A stretch of DNA of 22,121 nt from CAZJDM01 sp964544765 (GCA_964544765.1 CAZJDM010000065.1:1-22121), one strand, 5' to 3'; counted from the stretch's first letter, positions 1 through 7,961 are shown. The notes: generated by a model not told the origin, from the letters alone. Program-made: numbers and translations.

Positions 1-98
1 TTTGCGGCTCACGCTTTATATGTGGGTATATTTTACACTCTGAATCGCTGTAAATAATTTATTATTTTATTTGAAATTGATATTGATGATGAAAAGTT

Positions 99-890
99 TT
101 ACTGCGTTGTATAACATCTCGATGGTAATTCTTGTTGTTCGAACCAACCACCCAGTTTAGGGGAGAGATTAACCACTTCTCCTATTACTATTACTGTTGG
201 AGGTTGTACATTTTCCTTAGTTACAATCTCATTGATATTTTTTAAGTTTCCCACATGTGTTTTTTGCTCCTTATAACAGCCGGTTGAAATCAATGCTACC
301 GGCGTTACGGGAGGCTTACCATTTTGCAAAAGTTTTTCTACTATATTAGAAAGGTTAGTTATACCCATTAGGAATACCAGAGTACCTTGGAGATTTGATA
401 ATTCCTGCCAATTAATGTTATCACTAGATTTACTCGAAGCGCAGTGACCAGTCACGATCGTAACGTTCGAGGCAAAATCCCTGTGAGTTACAGGTATACC
501 AGCGTAGGCAGGTACCGCGATCGCTGAGGTAATACCCGGAATTATTTCAAAAGGAATGTCATTTTCAGCCAGTATTTCAGCTTCTTCACCTCCTCTACCT
601 AGTACAAAAGGGTCACCACCCTTTAATCGAGTAATAACTTTTCCTTGTTTAGCATGATGAAGCATTAGTTGATTTATTGCTTCTTGTTTCATGGTATGGC
701 AGTTGTGTTTTTTGCCAGCGTAAAGCTTAGTGGCTGTTGGTTTAGAGTGATTTAAGATCAGTGGGTTAACTAAATAATCGTAAATGATAACATCCGACTT
801 TTGTAGGGCCAGTGTTCCTTTTAAGGTAATAAGATCAGGATCACCGGGACCGGCACCAACTAAAAATACTTTTCCTGTTTTACTACTCAT
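99..890 (-). CDS. cobA: Uroporphyrinogen-III C-methyltransferase (SUMT)
   Basis: This cytoplasmic SAM-dependent enzyme methylates uroporphyrinogen III at C2 and C7 to give precorrin-2, the branch point to siroheme and cobamides. The 263-residue length fits a stand-alone SUMT. Visible family signatures are the N-terminal GAGPGDPD loop (residues 12-19), GGDPFVLGRG (91-100), and the segment 118-137 beginning PGITS and ending PVTHR. It is the second gene of a minus-strand pair: its ATG overlaps the end of the precorrin-2 dehydrogenase gene by 8 bp, which suggests translational coupling. There is no uroporphyrinogen-III synthase domain and no fused CysG N-terminal part, so the two CysG activities are split over two genes. 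It could serve siroheme, B12 or both; the mutase genes in the window need B12. No terminator hairpin was seen downstream in positions 1-98. Confidence 0.93.
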   Translation of the reverse strand: MSSKTGKVFLVGAGPGDPDLITLKGTLALQKSDVIIYDYLVNPLILNHSKPTATKLYAGKKHNCHTMKQEAINQLMLHHAKQGKVITRLKGGDPFVLGRGGEEAEILAENDIPFEIIPGITSAIAVPAYAGIPVTHRDFASNVTIVTGHCASSKSSDNINWQELSNLQGTLVFLMGITNLSNIVEKLLQNGKPPVTPVALISTGCYKEQKTHVGNLKNINEIVTKENVQPPTVIVIGEVVNLSPKLGGWFEQQELPSRCYTTQ

Positions 891-1551
891 GTTTAATCAC
901 CTTTTTGACATCTAGTTTGTAATCAAATATCTGATTAATTAATTTTTCAATTCGGGTGTAGTTATTGCTTTTGATCCAGTTTTTAATATTTTCCGTTTCC
1001 AATAAAAGCGTCCCTAAAATTTCTTTAAGATTAATATTTTTCTTTTTAGTTCTTATGGTTCTTTTTCTGATATTACCTAAAAGTGCAGTGAGTGGACCAT
1101 ACTCATCAGTAAATATTTTTTCTAATTGGTCTTTAATATGTTTTGCTAAGGCTGGACATTTACCACTTGTCGATATTGCTAGAGATAGATCCCCTCGTTT
1201 TACGATTGCTGGCAAGAAAAAATCACAGTAATCGGGAATATCTGCTGCATTCAACAATATATTGTGTTCAAGCGCTTCTTGATGGATTTTTTGAGTGGTA
1301 GTAACATCATTGGTAGTACTAAAAACCAATTGAAATCCTTGTAAATCTCCTTTTTTAAAAGAACGATGAATATGAGTAATTTTTCCTAATTGATTAAGTT
1401 CTTTTAACTTCCTTGTAATTCGAGGTGCGATTATTGTTATGGAGTCAGTATAATTTAGTAGAATTGAGATTTTTCTTTCGGCAACCTTACCCCCACCAAT
1501 TAAAAGGATCTTTCTATTTCTTAAGTCTATATTGATGGGAAAGAAACTCAT
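883..1551 (-). CDS. Precorrin-2 dehydrogenase / sirohydrochlorin ferrochelatase (SirC/Met8/CysG-N type)
   Basis: It oxidises precorrin-2 to sirohydrochlorin with NAD+, and in Met8/CysG-type members also inserts iron to give siroheme. The 222-residue protein has the N-terminal dinucleotide-binding loop GGGKVAERK (19-27). An Asp at 104 in the NAAD-I segment sits where CysG and Met8 carry their catalytic Asp, and the STSGKCPALA segment (127-136) is typical of the family. The start at 1551 is supported by AGGA just upstream. It is first in a two-gene unit with cobA (8-bp overlap) and divergent from the sulfate permease. Whether it also chelates iron cannot be told from sequence alone. The family call is firm; the exact division of activity is not. 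Confidence 0.9.
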   Translation of the reverse strand: MSFFPINIDLRNRKILLIGGGKVAERKISILLNYTDSITIIAPRITRKLKELNQLGKITHIHRSFKKGDLQGFQLVFSTTNDVTTTQKIHQEALEHNILLNAADIPDYCDFFLPAIVKRGDLSLAISTSGKCPALAKHIKDQLEKIFTDEYGPLTALLGNIRKRTIRTKKKNINLKEILGTLLLETENIKNWIKSNNYTRIEKLINQIFDYKLDVKKVIKHE

Positions 1552-1736
1552 CCAATCCTACACGTCGCGTTAAATCGCGTTAAATTACTTTTAATTTTAT
1601 TGCTAAGAATTGTTTATAATAGAAAAAGTCTTGATGCAAGTTTTACCTAATTAAAACCAATTTATTATACACTTGCCATTGATAAAAATTGATTATACAC
1701 TTAAATGCGTCCCAAATAAAATAGGGTGGAGGTATT
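1552..1736. promoter_or_regulatory. Divergent control region between the siroheme pair and sulP
   Basis: This 185-bp gap separates two divergent transcription units. For sulP a plausible sigma70-type promoter is TTGCCA (1673-1678) with a 17-bp spacer to TACACT (1696-1701). The 11-mer ATTATACACTT occurs exactly twice, at 1664-1674 and 1692-1702 (28-bp spacing); its complement contains TATAAT, so each copy could be a minus-strand -10 box or an operator. A weaker minus-strand option is TTGCAT (1634-1639) with TATAAA (1613-1618), spacer 15. TCGCGTTAAA is tandemly duplicated at 1565-1584. The sulP ribosome binding site GGAGG lies at 1728-1732. Exact start sites are inference. Confidence 0.35.
1565..1584. 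repeat. Perfect 10-bp tandem duplication
   Basis: TCGCGTTAAA occurs twice head to tail (1565-1574 and 1575-1584), in the leader region of the precorrin-2 dehydrogenase gene. Confidence 0.85.
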
Positions 1737-4022
1737 ATGCTAACAAGATTCCTGCCTTTTTTAAATTGGTTTAAGAATTATGATCGTGAAGTATTTAAAG
1801 CCGATCTTATCTCTGGTATTACTATTGCTCTGGTAATGATTCCTCAGTCAATGGCTTATGCTAAGTTAGCTGGATTGCCTGTTTATTATGGGTTGTATGC
1901 CTCTTTCTTACCACCTATTATTTCCGCTCTGTTTGGTTCCAGTAATCATTTAGCTACCGGACCCGTGGCCGTTATTTCGCTAATGACCAGTTCAGCTCTT
2001 GAACCTCTGGCCACAGCCGGAAGTGCGGAATACATTGCCTATGCTATTATTTTGGCCCTGATGGTTGGAGTTTTTCAACTCCTTTTAGGTGTTGTTAAAC
2101 TAGGTGTTATAGTAAATTTTTTATCTCATCCAGTTGTACAAGGTTTTACCTTTGCAGCTGCTATCATAATAGCGACATCTCAACTTTCTAAGATTTTTGG
2201 AGTGCATGTTGATAAAGCGGAAACGCATTATGAAACTGTTTGGCTGGTTCTTAAATCAGCCTGGCATTATATTCATTTACCGACCTTAGGTATGGCAACT
2301 TTGGCATTTGCTATTATGATTGGTTTAAGAAAAATTAATCCTAAAATACCCAATGTATTGGTTGCGGTAGCGATAACTACCTTTCTGTCATGGATAGTTG
2401 GTTTTGAGAATCTTAAAAAAACATCCCTTCAGACTATTCAATCTGAGCAGGTACAAAAAGAGGTGAATACTTATAATACCCTCAGTAATGAGATAGATCA
2501 GATAACTAAGATGGCTATTAATAATAAGAAAGACCAATCAAATATCGATCATCAAAAGTTAGATGTTGATTCTAAGGCTTTTGGTGATGATTCAGTCGTA
2601 ATGAACAAAACCAAAATTGGTAATCAAACTTGTTATTATTGTCATCAACAAGGCCCTTTCAATCAACAAGCACCTTTAAAGAACTATGCGGGTATCCGTT
2701 TTGATGAGATAAAAGCTGTTTTTCATCAAAAGGAATTTTTACTGGATCATGTTAAGGGACTAAAGAAAGAACAAAAAAAGTATCGTGCCCAATTACGTAA
2801 ATATCTTTTTGAAGCAGCTACCGATACAGATAATAAAACCTTTTATTTTATACGAGGTGAGGTTCCAGATGGTTATAAAAAGGACGGTCGTGTATGGCGA
2901 ATGATTGTCAAAAATGGACAATTGAATTTGTCGTCGATTGTCATGTCGGGAGGTGGAGATGTTGTTGGTAGTATTCCCGTTGGATTACCCAAGATAAGTA
3001 TGCCTCACTTTGATTGGTCGGTTATAATAAGTTTTTTACCCGTTATGGTGATAATTTCATTACTGGGCTTTATGGAGGCTATTTCAATTGCTAACGCGCT
3101 GGCGTACAAAACGGGGCAACAACTCGATCCTAATCAGGAATTAATTGGTCAGGGTTTGGCCAATATCTTAGGATCTTTTAGCCAGAGTTATCCAGTTTCG
3201 GGGTCCTTTTCTCGTTCAGCGGTAAATTATAAAGCTGGCGGTATTACCGGTATGTCTAATGTTTTTTCTGGTCTTTGTGTGGCAATTACTCTATTACTTT
3301 TTACCCCAATGCTATATCATTTACCCAATGCTGTCTTGGTTGCGATAATCATGATGGCAGTATTGGGATTAATTAATTTCAAGGCCTTTGCTCACGTTTT
3401 TCGAGTACAAAAATATGATGGAATGGTGGGACTTACTACTTTTATTTTAACACTGGTTTTCGCACCTCATCTTGATCGGGGTATTATCATTGGCGTTGTT
3501 CTTACACTAATACTATATATGCTGCGCAGAACCGATTCTCGTATTACTTATTTATCCAAAATGCCCGATGGAAGCTTTCGTAATGCTGAGCGTTTTCATT
3601 TGAGACAATGTAAGCATATATTGATCATACGGAATCAGGGATCTTTGACTTTTATTAATTGTAAAAACTTGAAAAATTCCATTGTTGAAAAAACAGCAAA
3701 AATGCCCGACCTGCGACATGTCTTAATTGTTGGTAATGCCATTAGTGAAATTGATGCTTCGGGTGAGGAGGTTTTATCTTCTTTAGTGGATTATCTGCAA
3801 GAAAATGGTTATGGAGTATCTTTTAGTGGTTTAAACGATTCTGTTTTGGATGTTTTAAATCGGACTAGCTTGTTTAAAAGAATTGGAGAGGAAAATTTTT
3901 ATCGATCCGCTAATGAGGCCGTAACTAATATATACTTGAACACCCATGAAGGAGCCAATTTCGAGCGATGTCCGCTTTTTGATTCAAGGTTTGCCGAAGT
4001 GTTAAATTTGAAAGTAGTCTAA
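1737..4022 (+). CDS. SulP-family sulfate permease with inserted CxxCH domain and STAS domain
   Basis: This inner-membrane anion (probably sulfate) transporter of the SulP/SLC26 family has 761 residues against about 550-600 usually. The first membrane block (about 25-225) contains the family segment from PQSMAYAKLAG to GLYASFLPP. The second begins near VVGSIPVGLP (409-418) and runs to about 595. A C-terminal STAS domain (about 620-745) carries EIDASGEE. Between the blocks lie about 184 extra residues (225-408) with a CYYCH motif at 299-303, the c-type haem signature. In the SulP fold this TM7-TM8 loop faces outside, where cytochrome c maturation occurs. The insert also has a helical, charged N-terminal part and a K/E-rich helix (about 335-360). 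GGAGG at 1728-1732 sets the start. The stop is 2 nt before the cbiA-like gene. Transport family is firm; haem binding is inference. Confidence 0.93.
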   Translation: MLTRFLPFLNWFKNYDREVFKADLISGITIALVMIPQSMAYAKLAGLPVYYGLYASFLPPIISALFGSSNHLATGPVAVISLMTSSALEPLATAGSAEYIAYAIILALMVGVFQLLLGVVKLGVIVNFLSHPVVQGFTFAAAIIIATSQLSKIFGVHVDKAETHYETVWLVLKSAWHYIHLPTLGMATLAFAIMIGLRKINPKIPNVLVAVAITTFLSWIVGFENLKKTSLQTIQSEQVQKEVNTYNTLSNEIDQITKMAINNKKDQSNIDHQKLDVDSKAFGDDSVVMNKTKIGNQTCYYCHQQGPFNQQAPLKNYAGIRFDEIKAVFHQKEFLLDHVKGLKKEQKKYRAQLRKYLFEAATDTDNKTFYFIRGEVPDGYKKDGRVWRMIVKNGQLNLSSIVMSGGGDVVGSIPVGLPKISMPHFDWSVIISFLPVMVIISLLGFMEAISIANALAYKTGQQLDPNQELIGQGLANILGSFSQSYPVSGSFSRSAVNYKAGGITGMSNVFSGLCVAITLLLFTPMLYHLPNAVLVAIIMMAVLGLINFKAFAHVFRVQKYDGMVGLTTFILTLVFAPHLDRGIIIGVVLTLILYMLRRTDSRITYLSKMPDGSFRNAERFHLRQCKHILIIRNQGSLTFINCKNLKNSIVEKTAKMPDLRHVLIVGNAISEIDASGEEVLSSLVDYLQENGYGVSFSGLNDSVLDVLNRTSLFKRIGEENFYRSANEAVTNIYLNTHEGANFERCPLFDSRFAEVLNLKVV
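2409..2960 (+). other. Non-family insertion in SulP with CxxCH motif
   Basis: This coding segment (residues 225-408) replaces a loop that is normally short in SulP proteins. It contains one CxxCH motif (codons at 2631-2645) and several His and Met residues that could act as a distal haem ligand. It is predicted to be soluble, with no hydrophobic segment. The length excess and motif are seen directly; haem attachment and a regulatory or redox role are inferred. I do not recognise it as the DUF3365/Tll0287-type domain, where CxxCH comes late. Confidence 0.7.
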
Positions 4023-4024
4023 AA

Positions 4025-5425
4025 ATGTCATTTGGAAAAATAATAGTATCAGCTCTTCGAGGTAGTTCGGCTAAAACTGTAGTTAGTATTGGTATGACAG
4101 TGGCCTTAAGAAGAAAGGGTCTAAAAATAATCCCTTTTAAAAAAGGTCCTGATTACATTGATGCCGCATGGCTAAGTAAGGCTGCCCAAATACCTTGCAG
4201 ACATTTAGACTTATATTTAATGGGTGAGGATGGTGTTCGTGATTCTTTTTATAGGAATATCCAAGATAACTCACTGGCTCTTATCGAAGGAAATCGTGGC
4301 CTTTTTGATGGGGTCGATATTCATGGTACATACAGTACAGCTAAGATCGCAACTCTTTTAGATGTAGGTGTTGTTTTAGTTATTGATGCAACTAAAACTA
4401 CTAATACCATAGCTCCACTTATAATTGGCTGTCAAACTTTTGATCCTCAAGTTAATCTTCAAGGTATAATATTAAATCGAGTAGCGGGAAAAAGGCATGA
4501 AGAAACTTTAACCAAAAGCATTGAATATCATACCGGATTACCGGTTTTAGGAGTATTACCTAAATTAGAATTGACCTTACCTGAGCGGCACTTAGGATTA
4601 CTGACAGCTAATGAAAGTAGTGATGGGGATGAAAAGTGTGAAATACTTGGCAGCTTAGCGGAAAAATATTTACATTTGGAGGAGTTGGTAGATAAGGTGT
4701 ATGAATCTTCTAGTAATGAGTGCGATTGTTCGAATAAAATGAATTATAATGGTGATCAGCAGAATACTTGCCAAAAAGATGTGACTGTTGGAATCATTAG
4801 AGATAAAGCTTTTCAGTTTTATTATCCAGAAAATCTTGAAGCTCTTGAGAATGAAGGTGCCCAAATTATTGAATTTAATTCATTGGAAGATACTGACTTA
4901 AAACCGATTGATCTACTTTATATCGGAGGTGGCTTTCCTGAAGTATACGCCGAGCAAATATCAAAGAATCGTAGTTTTTGTGACTCTATTAAAAAGCATG
5001 CTGGGAAGGGTCTTCCTATCTATGGTGAATGCGGGGCGGTGATATATTTAGGGAAATCCTTGAATTATCATGGCCAAAATTTTCCTATGTGTAATGTGTT
5101 TTCCTTGGATTTTGAATTCTTTCGTAAGCCCGTTGGACATGGTTATTCAGTCTTAGAAGTAACACAAAAGAATCCATATTTTCCTTTAGGTACAACCCTT
5201 AAAGGACATGAATTTCATTATTCTTTAGTAAAAAATAAAGGATTAGAAAATCAAACCATGGTTTTTGAGGTAAAAAAAGGATTTGGTTTTGATGGTAAAG
5301 TTGATGGGATACTTAAGGATAATGTCCTACTATCCTATACTCATTTGCATGCCGCAGGAGCCAAATATTGGGCCAGTGGAATGATCCATCTAGCTAGAGA
5401 GCGAAAATTTTCAAAATCATTTTAG
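4025..5425 (+). CDS. cbiA: CbiA/DsrN-like a,c-diamide synthase (cobyrinate or siroheme amidase)
   Basis: This is an ATP- and glutamine-dependent amidotransferase that amidates acetate side chains of a modified tetrapyrrole. The 466-residue protein has an N-terminal nucleotide-binding half, with a P-loop variant RGSSAKT (12-18) and KGPDYIDAAW (40-49). A C-terminal class-I glutaminase-like half has YGECGAVIYL with the nucleophile Cys336, GHEFHYS near 395 and a late THLHAAG motif. A Cys/Asn-rich linker around residues 225-255 separates the halves. The start follows the sulP stop by 2 nt with no clear Shine-Dalgarno, so translation is probably coupled. The neighbours (sulfate permease, siroheme enzymes) make a DsrN-type role, making siroheme amide for dissimilatory sulfite reductase, as likely as cobyrinate amidation. 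Sequence alone does not decide between them. Confidence 0.85.
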   Translation: MSFGKIIVSALRGSSAKTVVSIGMTVALRRKGLKIIPFKKGPDYIDAAWLSKAAQIPCRHLDLYLMGEDGVRDSFYRNIQDNSLALIEGNRGLFDGVDIHGTYSTAKIATLLDVGVVLVIDATKTTNTIAPLIIGCQTFDPQVNLQGIILNRVAGKRHEETLTKSIEYHTGLPVLGVLPKLELTLPERHLGLLTANESSDGDEKCEILGSLAEKYLHLEELVDKVYESSSNECDCSNKMNYNGDQQNTCQKDVTVGIIRDKAFQFYYPENLEALENEGAQIIEFNSLEDTDLKPIDLLYIGGGFPEVYAEQISKNRSFCDSIKKHAGKGLPIYGECGAVIYLGKSLNYHGQNFPMCNVFSLDFEFFRKPVGHGYSVLEVTQKNPYFPLGTTLKGHEFHYSLVKNKGLENQTMVFEVKKGFGFDGKVDGILKDNVLLSYTHLHAAGAKYWASGMIHLARERKFSKSF

Positions 5426-5440
5426 ACACGGGGCAAATTG

Positions 5441-7333
5441 ATGAAAATTTGTGTAATTATTTCTCTTATTTTTATTTCTACAATACTTAGCTTATGTAAA
5501 TTACGATTTTTTGATATTGAGGTGAAAAATACTCAACCTGGAAAAAATCAGAAAGATCTACTTAATAATCATGCTGTTCAATGTATTAAAGATATATGTC
5601 CAGATGCGGCATCGTTTGATAGTCGAGAAGAAATAGCCACTCAAAGAATTGCTGATATAATCAAAAATCGTCCATCTGAAGTGGATGCCTTTAATAAATC
5701 GATTGTTACAGAATTAATGCGGCCCTTTATGGATGTTATAGATCAATATCAGATAAAATGGTTACAAGAACTAAAACGACTGCTAAAGGAGGCAAAACCA
5801 GTTGACCCTCAATACCAGCCTTTGCATAATCTCCTTGAGATGGATAATTACTATTATCATACTGTTTTCCTAAAAAACACTTATCAACTTGATATATCTC
5901 GAACCAAAAAAAATCTTGGCGTTTTACCAGATAGTAAGAAGAATTGGATAATATCTATTTTAAAGAGTTACTACCAAGAGGACATTGCTAGAGAAGTACT
6001 TATTATATTCGATTCCTACGTATCTCCCAGTCAGTTTTATGAAATTCTGTATCCTGATTTACCTTATCAACAAGCTATTTACATTGATTTTAGCAAAGTT
6101 GTTGAAGCCCTTCAGTTAATAGGAGGTCCGTCGGGAAGACTATTACATAATTTATCGAGTATTAGATACCTTCTTTTTAATCCTTTATTATTAAAAGTAA
6201 TGACACAAGAAGAAATGACTGAAACGGAAGTCAAATCATATTTACGAATTAGAATAGAACTCTTAAGATATAAAACCTTTTTATTAACTAATTCCAAGAA
6301 TAGAACTTTTTATCAAACCAACCCTGAAACTTTTTATGAATATACTAAAAGGATTAAATTAGAAGAAAAAATTGCGAAGTTTTTAGATTTCTTATCTAAT
6401 AAGGACCAAGTTATTAGAAAAAGGGAAGAAGTCATTAAAAGGTGCCGACAAAATTATTTTTATAATTTAGCTCATTTGCCATCCTCCAAAGAAATTGACA
6501 ATTTTAATCCTCATATTGTGTGGGCCAAAAAGCAGATTAAACAATATATCACGCCACTATTTTCACTTAAGACTCAGGACTACTTAAGAAAAATAGTAGA
6601 TGACGCTGAATTTAATTTACCCGAGTTCAATGAAACCTTATTAGAGCGATTTAAAAAAGATTTAACAGAAGAAATACGCATCTTAGTATCATCGTTGGAT
6701 CATTACCTGACAACTATTGGTCAAGAATCTAACCAACAAATGACCTTAGCGTCGGCTAAAATAGATTATTACTTAGACAAAGATAACTATTATTTTGAGA
6801 TCTCAGATCTTTGTGAGCAATACTTGATTGAAGGTAATACTGATAACGCAGTTTCAACAACAGGGAACATCAATGTAAGTGGATTTTCAGTATTATACCC
6901 TCAATATGGTAAATTTACTTTGCTGCATGAATTGGGACATCAATTATCCTTCGCTTTAAGGTCAAAAAAGGTAAGTACTTTAAGTCAAACTTCTTTTTAT
7001 AAAATTCGCCAATGTTTATTAGGTAAGCATCCTGAAAAACCATGGGAAGGCTTTGTAGAAGAAGACTTTGCTGATTTAATCGAGTTTAAGGCAAATCACA
7101 ACAAAATGGGGAACAACTTTTGCGTAGAACTACCTCAATCAAAAAATAGCTTTGACAGTCCACAAGTTTTTCAATTGGATCCACCCTATTCACATTCAAG
7201 TAATTTTTTCCGAGTAATTCACCAACATTTTATCTCAAATCAACAATTACCATCGAGTTGTAAAGAAGCTATAAAACTTGCTGGATGGAATTACAGTTTC
7301 TACGTTGATTGCCTGAAATTCATTCAGAAGTGA
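5441..7333 (+). CDS. Exported M13-like (neprilysin-type) zinc metallopeptidase
   Basis: This 630-residue protein starts with a hydrophobic export or anchor segment (about 3-18). A Cys at 19 follows Leu-Ser-Leu, which is not a good lipobox. The large middle part is helical and unrecognised. The catalytic end shows HELGH (496-500) and then EDFAD (541-545), an ExxxD third-ligand motif placed as in gluzincins. A late HSSNFFR (585-591) has the His-to-Arg spacing of +6 found in neprilysin's C-terminal motif. These three motifs in this order suggest an M13-like endopeptidase acting outside the cytoplasmic membrane; overall similarity is weak, so the family is an inference. ATG at 5441 is preferred over the in-frame TTG at 5438. 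It lies 15 bp after the cbiA-like gene in the same direction, possibly cotranscribed. The substrate is unknown. Confidence 0.7.
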   Translation: MKICVIISLIFISTILSLCKLRFFDIEVKNTQPGKNQKDLLNNHAVQCIKDICPDAASFDSREEIATQRIADIIKNRPSEVDAFNKSIVTELMRPFMDVIDQYQIKWLQELKRLLKEAKPVDPQYQPLHNLLEMDNYYYHTVFLKNTYQLDISRTKKNLGVLPDSKKNWIISILKSYYQEDIAREVLIIFDSYVSPSQFYEILYPDLPYQQAIYIDFSKVVEALQLIGGPSGRLLHNLSSIRYLLFNPLLLKVMTQEEMTETEVKSYLRIRIELLRYKTFLLTNSKNRTFYQTNPETFYEYTKRIKLEEKIAKFLDFLSNKDQVIRKREEVIKRCRQNYFYNLAHLPSSKEIDNFNPHIVWAKKQIKQYITPLFSLKTQDYLRKIVDDAEFNLPEFNETLLERFKKDLTEEIRILVSSLDHYLTTIGQESNQQMTLASAKIDYYLDKDNYYFEISDLCEQYLIEGNTDNAVSTTGNINVSGFSVLYPQYGKFTLLHELGHQLSFALRSKKVSTLSQTSFYKIRQCLLGKHPEKPWEGFVEEDFADLIEFKANHNKMGNNFCVELPQSKNSFDSPQVFQLDPPYSHSSNFFRVIHQHFISNQQLPSSCKEAIKLAGWNYSFYVDCLKFIQK

Positions 7334-7409
7334 ACCAAAATTTTTTATAAGATAAATTGTGCGCTGGAAAGTTGCGATAGGAGTTCACACTATAGGAGGA
7401 GACCTTACT

Positions 7410-7454
7410 ATGATCAACGGCTCCGTATTTGATTCAGATCGAATATTCTACTAA
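7410..7454 (+). other. 14-codon ORF with a strong Shine-Dalgarno (doubtful)
   Basis: GGAGGAG at 7395-7401 stands 8 nt before an ATG that opens a 14-codon frame (MINGSVFDSDRIFY). It overlaps the 3' end of the minus-strand secreted-protein gene in antisense. It could be a leader peptide, a remnant or chance. Nothing beyond the ribosome-binding site supports it. Confidence 0.15.
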
Positions 7455-7854
7455 AAGCGTTACGACTTCTTGAATATCTAAAATCGGCTCGATCAGAGGA
7501 ATCGGTTGAATCATTGGTAGTAGATGAAGAGTCTGTAATTGGCTCACTATCATCATGTGAATCATGAACTCCAGTTGCGGTAACTTCGACTCTGCCATAA
7601 TGAGTAGCTACGGTAATACAAAAATTACCATGTTTGTCGGTAAGAGTTGTATAAAAGCCCTGTCGTGGTCCAGGATCAACGGCTACTTTTACAATGATCA
7701 TGGGATCAGAAGAATTTACATTACCACATACTTCTCCCATCATAGGAGACATCATATCACCAATACGTGTAAAAGAATGTATCTGGATGTCATCTATAGC
7801 AGCAAAGGCGCTTGAAGATAGGAATAAAGTAACCAGTAACAGTGATAATTTCAT
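7414..7854 (-). CDS. Small secreted protein with a carboxypeptidase-regulatory-like beta domain
   Basis: This 146-residue protein begins with a clear Sec signal peptide (MKLSLLLVTLFLSSSAFA, likely cut after AFA, residue 18). The middle, about 35-95, has the beta-sandwich pattern of carboxypeptidase regulatory-like or transthyretin-like domains: a CGNV start, a TDKHGNF turn and a VEVTATG strand. Two cysteines (in GEVCG and GNFCI) could form a disulfide. The tail is rich in Ser, Asp and Thr, and the C-terminus is basic. The start at 7854 is set by an excellent AAGGAGG at 7861-7867 and by a promoter at 7900-7928; a longer in-frame ORF beginning at 7998 would start upstream of that promoter and is rejected. 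Function is unknown. It is convergent with the M13-like peptidase gene and divergent from mutA. Confidence 0.75.
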   Translation of the reverse strand: MKLSLLLVTLFLSSSAFAAIDDIQIHSFTRIGDMMSPMMGEVCGNVNSSDPMIIVKVAVDPGPRQGFYTTLTDKHGNFCITVATHYGRVEVTATGVHDSHDDSEPITDSSSTTNDSTDSSDRADFRYSRSRNAFSRIFDLNQIRSR

Positions 7855-7860
7855 TATTTC

Positions 7861-7867
7861 CCTCCTT
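7861..7867 (-). promoter_or_regulatory. Ribosome binding site deciding the secreted-protein start
   Basis: AAGGAGG on the minus strand lies 6 nt before the ATG at 7854 and picks the start that directly yields a signal peptide. Confidence 0.85.
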
Positions 7868-7899
7868 AGAAAAATTTGAATTGATTTACAGTGGTTAAT

Positions 7900-7928
7900 A
7901 TTATAGGTATTGGTTGGTAGAAAAGCAA
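7900..7928 (-). promoter_or_regulatory. Sigma70-type promoter of the secreted-protein gene
   Basis: On the minus strand, TTGCTT (7923-7928) is followed by a 17-bp spacer and a consensus TATAAT (7900-7905). Transcription would start near 7893, leaving a short leader containing AAGGAGG. Its -35 box overlaps the duplicated stretch in front of mutA, so the two divergent genes share control DNA. Confidence 0.65.
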
Positions 7929-7961
7929 ATAAAAAAATGATAGAAAAGCAATAAAAAATGG
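7918..7961. repeat. Imperfect tandem duplication of the mutA start region
   Basis: Two near-identical A-rich units (7918-7940, 23 bp, and 7941-7961, 21 bp) each run from TAGAAAAGCA to an ATG. They differ by two single-base length changes in A runs and the last base. The upstream ATG (7937) gives only a 5-codon frame ending in TAA; the downstream ATG (7958) starts mutA. Confidence 0.8.

Noticed and set aside
965..1231. 88-codon plus-strand ORF over the precorrin-2 dehydrogenase gene
   Set aside because: It is antisense to a clearly conserved protein, has no family features and no good ribosome binding site.
2409..2960. SulP insert as a DUF3365/Tll0287-type haem domain
   Set aside because: In that family the CxxCH lies late in the domain; here it is central and the flanking pattern does not match.
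7855..7957. B12 riboswitch upstream of mutA
   Set aside because: The gap is short and AT-rich, with no B12-box-like conserved core.
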